Shown here in pieces: positions 6,282 through 11,947 of a stretch of 11,947 nucleotides of DNA. How positions within the stretch are numbered: position 1 is the stretch's first letter; every line of letters starts with the position of its first letter. Origin of the DNA: Bacteroidales bacterium (GTDB lineage Bacteria > Bacteroidota > Bacteroidia > Bacteroidales > S143-33); contig JALWNS010000373.1 in assembly GCA_027083655.1 (NCBI GenBank), positions 1 through 11,947 on the forward strand, written 5' to 3'. The notes under the pieces were generated by a model. The model searched no databases and had not been told where the DNA came from. It saw nothing but the letters and a program-made list of their open reading frames with translations. Made by a program: the position numbers and the translations under genes.

Positions 6282-8204
6282 ATGAACAGATTTGACAATA
6301 TTGGGCAATATAAAGAGCATTTCAGACGCCTGGTGGAGAAAGAGCGGCTTGCAGAAAAACAATTCCATCTGGACGAAATAAAGCGCCTCCATGGACAGCA
6401 AAGGGAGAAACGGGGAAGGGCTATTCTTCACCTTAATGCCAAGCTCCTCGGTCAATTTCTTGATTACTACATTTACCGTTTTGGCCGCGCGCATATGCCC
6501 GAGCACCAGATAAAAACAGGCGATATTGTGCTGGTGAGTGCGGGCAATCCACTGCATTTCAACATAGAAGGCACGGTGAGCGCCATTGGCAACCGTTTCA
6601 TTGAGGTAATGCTTCCGCAGCGTGTCTTCAAGGCCCGGGAATACCGTGTGGATCTTTACGTTAATGACATTACTTACAAACGTATGCTTGAGGCTTTGGA
6701 AACACTTCCTACCTCGCTATTTCCCACAGATATACTACTTGGTAAACGTGTCCCTGAGATAAAATTAACCAGCATAAAAAGCCAACGCCTCAATACTTCC
6801 CAGAATAATGCTCTAGCACGCGCTATAGACAGTGAACTTTTTTTATTACATGGCCCTCCAGGCACTGGTAAGACATGGACCTTGGCTGAGGTGATCCGTG
6901 CGAACCTGGGCAAAAAGATCCTGGTTACAGCCGATAGCAATGTGGCAGTGGATAATCTCGTGGAATATTTCACCGGTCGCAGGATTGTGCGTATTGGCCA
7001 TCCTGCCCGCATAGATGAGCGTCTGCTTGGCTTTAGCCTGGATGTGCGTATACGCCGCCACCCCAGATACAAGAAAGTAGAAAAGCTCAACAAGCAGATC
7101 GAACAGATGCGGCGCGAGCAGGAAGAGCGTTATATCAAGCCCAGCCCTAGCAAACGGCGCGGCATGTCCGATGAACAGATCATAGAGATGGCCGAGCGCG
7201 GCAAAGCAGCGCGAGGCCTGTCGGCCAAGACCATGGTTAAGATGTCTCACTGGATAAAGCTTCAGGAAAAGATCAACGCCCTGTATAAAAAACGTGACCG
7301 GCTGGTAGATAGCATAGCCACAGAAATATTGGACGAGGCAGAAATAATCTTTACGACCAATGCAGGGGCTGGCAGCGAGTTTCTACAGGGCCGCACCTTT
7401 GATATCGTCTTTGTGGACGAGGCGGCCCAGGCTAGCGAGCCATCAGTGCTCATTCCGCTGGTGCGCGCCCGCCGTGCTGTGATGGCCGGAGACCATCACC
7501 AATTGCCGCCCACTGTTCTTGCGCGCGATGCGCAAGAACTTAGCCTGACACTATTTGAGCGCTTGACAGGCCTCTATCCTGAGGCAACGGACATGTTGAC
7601 CATCCAGTACCGCATGAACGGCATTATATGCCGTTTCCCCAGCTGCCGTTTCTATGGCTGCCGTCTCCAGAGCCATGAATCGGTGCGTGACATCGTGCTA
7701 TCAGACCTGACAGGAGGCAAGTCAAGTGCTCTAGTGGGCGGCAATGTGCCCATAGTTTTCTATGACACGGCGGGCAGCTGGCGCGAGAGGAAAAAAGCAG
7801 ACAGCCCATCACGCTACAATCCGGGCGAAGCAGACTTTGTTATCAAGTTAGCAGGCGAATTGCTCAGGCTTGGTCTTAGCCCAGAACATATCGGCATTAT
7901 TACACCATACAAGGACCATGAAGAATACATTAAGCGCCGCGCAGGGGAAATAGAAGTTAAATCTGTTGACGGCTTCCAGGGACGTGAAAAAGATGTTATT
8001 ATATTAAGCCTTGTCAGATCGAACGAAGAAGCAGAAATAGGTTTCCTCAAAGACCTTCGTCGTTTGAACGTGGCAATCACACGGGCCAAACGTAAACTCA
8101 TAATCGTAGGTGATGCCCAGACTTTGACACCAGAACCGTTTTTCACAGACCTGCTGGGCTACATCAAAGACAACGGCCTTTTGCTCAAAGCAGTAGAATT
8201 ATAA
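6282..8204 (+). CDS. Superfamily 1 DNA/RNA helicase, UPF1/IGHMBP2-like (AAA_11/AAA_12)
   Basis: The 640-residue protein carries the full set of SF1 helicase motifs: Q-like SQNNALARAI (173-182), Walker A GPPGTGKT (191-198), Walker B VDEAAQ (378-383), motif III GDHHQLPPT (403-411), motif IV QYRMN (442-446), motif V VDGFQGREKDVI (562-573) and motif VI NVAITRAK (596-603). A beta-barrel-like N-terminal part (about 75-130) and a charged helical insert between motifs Ia and II (about 255-350) match the 1B/1C regions of UPF1 and IGHMBP2. Such enzymes unwind RNA or DNA 5' to 3' using ATP; the bacterial members are poorly characterised, so the substrate is inferred. Length is normal for bacterial IGHMBP2-like proteins. 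A CxxxxCxxxxC run (C450, C455, C460) follows motif IV. By eye the gene is GC-richer than its neighbours. It is probably a single transcription unit, divergent from the YitT pair. Confidence 0.92.
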   Translation: MNRFDNIGQYKEHFRRLVEKERLAEKQFHLDEIKRLHGQQREKRGRAILHLNAKLLGQFLDYYIYRFGRAHMPEHQIKTGDIVLVSAGNPLHFNIEGTVSAIGNRFIEVMLPQRVFKAREYRVDLYVNDITYKRMLEALETLPTSLFPTDILLGKRVPEIKLTSIKSQRLNTSQNNALARAIDSELFLLHGPPGTGKTWTLAEVIRANLGKKILVTADSNVAVDNLVEYFTGRRIVRIGHPARIDERLLGFSLDVRIRRHPRYKKVEKLNKQIEQMRREQEERYIKPSPSKRRGMSDEQIIEMAERGKAARGLSAKTMVKMSHWIKLQEKINALYKKRDRLVDSIATEILDEAEIIFTTNAGAGSEFLQGRTFDIVFVDEAAQASEPSVLIPLVRARRAVMAGDHHQLPPTVLARDAQELSLTLFERLTGLYPEATDMLTIQYRMNGIICRFPSCRFYGCRLQSHESVRDIVLSDLTGGKSSALVGGNVPIVFYDTAGSWRERKKADSPSRYNPGEADFVIKLAGELLRLGLSPEHIGIITPYKDHEEYIKRRAGEIEVKSVDGFQGREKDVIILSLVRSNEEAEIGFLKDLRRLNVAITRAKRKLIIVGDAQTLTPEPFFTDLLGYIKDNGLLLKAVEL

Positions 8205-8489
8205 CAACCAGGGCATATCTTACAATAAGCTAAAACCCTGTTCTTAGCATGGGTCCTCCGGCAAACTTATAGGAATATTGAGCTTTTTCTCTCTGTTCAT
8301 TTGCAATTAACAACTGCTATAATGCCACTTCTTAACCAGAAGAAAACTTTGCCGTTGGGGCTAAAACCTTTAATGCAATTAACTAATAAACAAGAATATA
8401 CACACTACTTAAAACAAGGCTAACTTTCTAATTTCATTTTTCATAAAATTATTAATAATTTCAAAGTCCAAACACTAAGACCTTTAGCT
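8205..8489. other. Intergenic region with short direct repeats
   Basis: I see no gene in these 285 bases. AACCAGGG (8206-8213) and CCCTGTT (8236-8242) can pair with one bulge, enclosing CTTA-CAA-TAAG. This is a weak terminator candidate for the helicase and has no T-run. Two direct repeats occur: GCTAAAACC (8229-8237 and 8360-8368) and TGCAATTAAC (8302-8311 and 8374-8383). TAACTTTC (8421-8428) is one base off the -7 consensus and could serve the nucleotidase gene at 8490. Confidence 0.35.
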
Positions 8490-10232
8490 ATGAGAAAAGT
8501 TATCATTCCATTGCTAATTAGCTTATTTTTATTGAGTGCTTGTCATAAAAAGCATGAGAATTACATTATAAATATTCTTGAAACATCAGATGTACACGGA
8601 CAGATTTTCCCTTATAATTTTGTTTTCAATGATACTTCAGACCATTCCCTGGCACAAGTGTATACTTATGTCAAGCAGGTAAGATCACGTGCACCGGAAA
8701 TCACAATCCTACTGGACAATGGTGATATTATTCAGGGTGACCCTACTGTTTACTACTATAATTTTATAGATACAACAGACAAACATATAGTAGCCCGTGT
8801 ATTTAACTTCATGGGTTATGATGCCGCCACTATTGGTAATCATGATATAGAAGCTGGTCATGCAGTATATGACCGCTTACGCAATGAATTTGATTTTCCA
8901 TGGTTATCGGCTAATGCTGTGCGCACAGACAATGGCCGTCCATACTTCCAACCTTATACTATTCTCAAACGCGGCGGCATTAAGATTGCTATTTTAGGTC
9001 TGACAACCCCGGGTATTCCCCACTGGCTCCCAGAGAACCTATACAAAGGCATGGAATTCAAAGACATGGTAGAGACTGCCCGTTATTGGGTTAATTATAT
9101 CAAAGAAAAAGAGAACCCTGAAGTGTTAATTGGCCTGTTTCACTCAGGACATGACTGGACATACGGTGGAGCAGATAGTAGCCAGTGTTGTAATGAAAAT
9201 GCATCCTTGTTAGTGGCCAAAGAAGTACCTGGTTTTGATATTATTTTTATAGGTCACGACCATGACAAGTATATGGATTATATTGTTAATAACCAAGGAG
9301 ATAGCGTGCTAATACTTGACCCCTCATCCAGGGCACAATATATTAGCCATGCAACCATAACACTGACATGGGATAGCAAAAATAAAAGATATAGCAAAAA
9401 AATAACCGGAAAAATTGTAGCTACAGACACTCTTGCCCCTGATCCCTCGTTTATGAAAGAATTTTGGCCTGATTTCATGGCAATTAAAAAATATGTTTCT
9501 GATACCGTAGCCTTTTTGTCTCAAACACTGGATGGACGTATGGCATATTTTGGAGACAATGCCTTCCTGGATCTTATCCACAAAGTGCAACTGAGTGTCT
9601 CTGGAGCAGATATTTCTTTCGCTGCACCTCTTAAATTCAGTGCAATTATACCTGCCGGACCTATCACTGTGGGACAATTATTCAACCTTTACCGCTATGA
9701 AAACATGCTTTACACTATGCGTCTGAAAGGTAGCGAAATAAAAGATTACCTGGAATATTCGTATAGTCTTTGGCTTGATGACAACCCACAACAAGATGGA
9801 CATTTACTTAAATTTTCACCTGATGGCAATAGATTAATGAACAGGTATTACAACTTTGACTCTGGTGAAGGATTACTTTACACTGTAGATCTTACAAAAC
9901 CCGAAGGACAGAGAATTACAATAACTGGGTTGACAGACGGTAGAACATTTGACACAGCCGCTTATTATACAGTAGCAATTAATTCATACCGTGGAAATGG
10001 CGGTGGTGGACATCTTACCCGTGGAGCACATATACCTCATGATAGCTTACAGAGCCGCGTTATAAAATCTACTGACAAAGATCTTAGACTATACATAATG
10101 CAGTACCTAGAGAAACAAAAGGTATATGAACCTATTGTCAATAACAATTGGCAATTTGTTCCCAAAAAATTAGCACAACAACTTGAACAAAAAGACTATC
10201 AGATACTGTTCGGACAAAATAACGAACATTAA
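8490..10232 (+). CDS. Lipoprotein bifunctional metallophosphatase / 5'-nucleotidase (UshA/CpdB family)
   Basis: The family removes phosphate from extracellular nucleotides, and some members also open 2',3'-cyclic nucleotides, so that nucleosides and phosphate can be taken up. The 580-residue protein begins with a lipoprotein signal (MRKVIIPLLISLFLLSAC, lipobox LSAC, C18), so it is probably anchored in a membrane facing the periplasm or the outside. The metallophosphatase domain has ETSDVHGQ (D34, H36), DNGDIIQG (D79), GNHD (N117, H118), H218 and GHDH (H256, H258). These are all the expected metal ligands. The C-terminal nucleotidase domain (about 340-550) has SGADISFAAPLKF, ITVGQLFNLYRYEN and NSYRGNGGGGH (498-508). 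The last motif looks more like CpdB (NYRxxGG) than UshA, so cyclic-nucleotide activity is possible. Length is normal. The gene is followed by a strong terminator and appears monocistronic. Confidence 0.92.
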   Translation: MRKVIIPLLISLFLLSACHKKHENYIINILETSDVHGQIFPYNFVFNDTSDHSLAQVYTYVKQVRSRAPEITILLDNGDIIQGDPTVYYYNFIDTTDKHIVARVFNFMGYDAATIGNHDIEAGHAVYDRLRNEFDFPWLSANAVRTDNGRPYFQPYTILKRGGIKIAILGLTTPGIPHWLPENLYKGMEFKDMVETARYWVNYIKEKENPEVLIGLFHSGHDWTYGGADSSQCCNENASLLVAKEVPGFDIIFIGHDHDKYMDYIVNNQGDSVLILDPSSRAQYISHATITLTWDSKNKRYSKKITGKIVATDTLAPDPSFMKEFWPDFMAIKKYVSDTVAFLSQTLDGRMAYFGDNAFLDLIHKVQLSVSGADISFAAPLKFSAIIPAGPITVGQLFNLYRYENMLYTMRLKGSEIKDYLEYSYSLWLDDNPQQDGHLLKFSPDGNRLMNRYYNFDSGEGLLYTVDLTKPEGQRITITGLTDGRTFDTAAYYTVAINSYRGNGGGGHLTRGAHIPHDSLQSRVIKSTDKDLRLYIMQYLEKQKVYEPIVNNNWQFVPKKLAQQLEQKDYQILFGQNNEH

Positions 10233-10257
10233 GGAAACATTTTAATAACAAAACTTT

Positions 10258-10305
10258 GTCCCCGGCATGGCTTTAATCTTTTTTAGCCGCGCCGGGGACT
10301 TTTTT
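10258..10305 (+). terminator. Intrinsic terminator of the nucleotidase gene
   Basis: GTCCCCGGC (10258-10266) pairs perfectly with GCCGGGGAC (10291-10299), followed by six T (10300-10305). Inside, GGCT (10269-10272) and AGCC (10285-10288) can extend the stem past a 2-base mismatch. It begins 26 nt after the stop codon. Confidence 0.9.
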
Positions 10306-10432
10306 ACATGGACAAGAGTATTCGTAACAGTAAAATATTACGCAATCGAAGAAACACGTATAAACTTTTAACAGCAAAGATTTAGCCTGCCCTTTAAGTC
10401 GAACATGAACATAAAGAAATATTCACATACCC

Positions 10433-10456
10433 TTTGCCAGTTATTTTGTAAATTTG
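10433..10456 (+). promoter_or_regulatory. Candidate Bacteroidota promoter of the symporter gene
   Basis: TAAATTTG (10449-10456) matches the -7 consensus TAnnTTTG exactly and lies 31 nt before the ATG at 10488. A TTTG at 10433-10436 could be the upstream element, but its spacer of 12 is shorter than the usual 17-21 or so. The -7 box alone is therefore the stronger part of this call. The rest of the 10306-10487 intergenic DNA shows only a small imperfect inverted repeat, CGTAA/TTACG, near 10321-10342. Confidence 0.45.
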
Positions 10457-10487
10457 TATAAGCCTGGGAGACTAAAAACTTTGGGCT

Positions 10488-11822
10488 ATGACAATAACAC
10501 TGTGGATATTGCTTGGTTATTTTGTCCTGCTATTTGCTATAGCATGGTACTTCTCGCGTCATCAGAACATAGAAGACTACTTTGCAAACAAGCGCCAGAC
10601 AAGCCTGTGGTTGATGACCTTCTCTACTGTGGCCACTGTAGTCGGTGCAGGAGGCACTGTCGGCATCGTGGCCGAGGTGTATAACACAGGCATATCTTAC
10701 GGTCTGGCACTGCCTGCTGCTTATATCTTTGGAATGTTAATATTGGCATGGCTGGCACCACGTATTAAGCAGACAGGCGACAAGTACAAAGCCTATACTG
10801 TGGTGGATTTCTTTGGGAGCCGCTTTGATGAGAAAAACCGTATCCTGACTGCTATATTGCAGATCGTCTTGCTAATTATATGGATAGGCGCACAGGCTGT
10901 GGCTATTGCTTCCCTGACCTCCGTACTTACAAAAATGGAATACACATGGGCACTAGTTCTCACTGCCGTTATAACGATCCTGTACACTGGCATGGGAGGA
11001 CTGAAGATTGACATAATTACTGACTTTATACAATTCTGGATAATCTTGATCGTGTTTACAGTGTTGGCATTTATGGGAAATAAGCTCACAGGAGGAGTGA
11101 GTGGATTGTTCGCCCGGCTACCACAGGGCCATCTGGATCCATTTGCATTTGGCGGTGTGGGCTGGTTTGTCGGGATTATACTGCTTAGCGGTTTCCTATT
11201 CCTGGGCAACACCTCGCACTGGCAGAGGATTTTCTCTGCACGCTCACCCTCGGTAGCCAGACGTTCATTTCTGTGGACCATTCCATTTGTGGTAATAATC
11301 TCTTTAATCATTCTTTGGATCGGGCTTGAGGCAAGTGTCATACTGGACATACAGGATAAAAACAAGGCTATCTTTGCTTTCATGGACAGGGTTCTGCCAC
11401 CAGGCTGGCAGGCAGTAGGCTACGCAGCAATCCTGGCTGTGATAATGTCATCAATTGATAGCTATGTCGTGGGAGGTTCGGCAATTATTTACAAGCTACT
11501 GGGCACAGACAGCGGCAAGAGCATGCTACGCGCACGCAGTATAACAGTGGTTTTTGGTTTACTGGGCTTTGTGATAGCCTATCTTGTACCGGACATTGTT
11601 AGGCTCTCGCTGTTGATAACCTATCTGGCATTGATCTTTGTGCCAGCAATCTTTGCAGGACTTTTTTCGGAGAAAGTATCGTCCAATGCTGTGTTTTATT
11701 CTATCCTTGTACCGACGATTGTGCTTTTTGTCCTATTCTGGAAGATGCCCAAATCTGTATTTTTGATAACAACGCTGCTGAGTATCGTTATAGTTGCCTT
11801 TTACGACAAGGTTCTGAGGTAA
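10488..11822 (+). CDS. Sodium:solute symporter (SSS family)
   Basis: This is an inner-membrane transporter that probably couples sodium entry to uptake of a small solute. The 444-residue protein is almost wholly hydrophobic, with about 12 membrane segments. Family hallmarks are an N-terminal YFxxRHQNIEDYF-like region after the first segment, TVVGAGGTVG (50-59) and the SSS signature around GGLKIDIITDFIQF (170-183). SSIDSYVVGG (321-330) is also present, where two serines are known to hold the Na2 sodium ion in vSGLT-type transporters. The protein is shorter than many SSS members (about 480-550), probably lacking a terminal membrane segment, but both ends look intact. The substrate cannot be read from sequence; sugars, proline, pantothenate and other acids are all known in the family. 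The start ATG at 10488 lies 31 nt after a good -7 box. The upstream terminator makes it a separate unit from the nucleotidase. Confidence 0.9.
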   Translation: MTITLWILLGYFVLLFAIAWYFSRHQNIEDYFANKRQTSLWLMTFSTVATVVGAGGTVGIVAEVYNTGISYGLALPAAYIFGMLILAWLAPRIKQTGDKYKAYTVVDFFGSRFDEKNRILTAILQIVLLIIWIGAQAVAIASLTSVLTKMEYTWALVLTAVITILYTGMGGLKIDIITDFIQFWIILIVFTVLAFMGNKLTGGVSGLFARLPQGHLDPFAFGGVGWFVGIILLSGFLFLGNTSHWQRIFSARSPSVARRSFLWTIPFVVIISLIILWIGLEASVILDIQDKNKAIFAFMDRVLPPGWQAVGYAAILAVIMSSIDSYVVGGSAIIYKLLGTDSGKSMLRARSITVVFGLLGFVIAYLVPDIVRLSLLITYLALIFVPAIFAGLFSEKVSSNAVFYSILVPTIVLFVLFWKMPKSVFLITTLLSIVIVAFYDKVLR

Positions 11823-11826
11823 CTGT

Positions 11827-11853
11827 GAGGGCGGTTGATGCCGCTATGGCCTC
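11827..11853 (+). other. Imperfect hairpin just after the symporter stop
   Basis: GAGG (11827-11830) with CCTC (11850-11853) and GCGG (11831-11834) with CCGC (11841-11844) can form a bulged hairpin beginning 5 nt after the stop codon. There is no T-run, so it is at best a weak transcript-end structure. Confidence 0.3.
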
Positions 11854-11873
11854 GCATGTCCATGTAAAGTAAC

Positions 11874-11935
11874 CTTGGGTACATGGCTACGCCATGTAGT
11901 AGTGCCGCGAGCACACCCAAGAGGCGCAAAGCGTC
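11874..11935. other. Compact three-way-junction inverted-repeat element
   Basis: The outer arms CTTGGGT (11874-11880) and ACCCAAG (11915-11921) pair perfectly. Directly inside are ACATGGC-TAC-GCCATGT (11881-11897) and GTGC-CGCGA-GCAC (11902-11914), leaving only AGTA unpaired at the junction. A further 5-bp hairpin GGCGC-AAA-GCGTC (one wobble) follows at 11923-11935. No protein is evident. It may be a structured RNA or an intergenic repeat; the window ends 12 nt later. Confidence 0.45.
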
Positions 11936-11947
11936 GAAGTCTGTCTG

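Noticed and set aside
6282..8204. Helicase as part of a defence island
   Set aside because: SF1 helicases occur in defence systems, but the neighbours are housekeeping or membrane genes with no nuclease, methyltransferase or effector nearby.
10454..10684. 76-residue reading frame rich in Cys, His and Arg overlapping the symporter start
   Set aside because: It lies in another frame over the well-supported transporter. The Cys/Arg/His content is what its codons give when read out of frame.
10793..11383. 196-residue minus-strand open frame
   Set aside because: It is antisense to the conserved symporter, shows no domain, and has the composition of a frame shadow.

Overview
The window looks like chromosomal DNA from a member of the Bacteroidota. 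The main reason is a large secreted protein at the left end whose C-terminus is a type IX secretion (T9SS) sorting domain (VYPNP start, GxxGVYTLKI-like end). A Bacteroidota-type -7 box (TAAATTTG), AT-rich intergenic DNA and little use of Shine-Dalgarno sequences fit this. The genus cannot be named from the sequence alone.

Layout, left to right. (1) 1-2817, plus strand: the 3' part of a long gene for a cell-surface or secreted protein. It carries FG-GAP beta-propeller repeats, an Ig-like stretch, five HYR-like repeats of 77-92 residues and the T9SS tail. It is cut by an in-frame TAA at 238-240 inside the propeller, and a strong terminator follows it. (2) 3027-3281: a small, unrecognised membrane protein with its own terminator. 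(3) 3382-3735: a single-domain four-His cupin like Thermotoga TM1459, convergent with (4) msrA (3768-4313, minus). (5) Two tandem minus-strand YitT-family membrane proteins (4381-5247 and 5335-6201), close paralogues of identical length if the second starts at 6201. A perfect hairpin overlaps the ribosome-binding region of the downstream copy. (6) Divergent from these, 6282-8204, a superfamily 1 helicase of the UPF1/IGHMBP2 type. (7) 8490-10232, a lipoprotein 5'-nucleotidase/cyclic phosphodiesterase (UshA/CpdB family), followed by a strong terminator. (8) 10488-11822, a sodium:solute symporter. (9) The last 125 bases are GC-richer, hold no gene, and can fold into a compact three-way junction.

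The genes do not form one pathway. Reasonable functional links are limited: msrA may be co-transcribed with the two YitT genes, and the nucleotidase and the symporter are neighbours that could serve nutrient scavenging, but a terminator separates them. I see no CRISPR array, tRNA, rRNA, transposase or recognisable defence or biosynthetic cluster, and no convincing new multi-gene system. The points most worth checking are the nonsense codon in the adhesin-like gene, the hairpin between the YitT paralogues and the structured element at the right edge.
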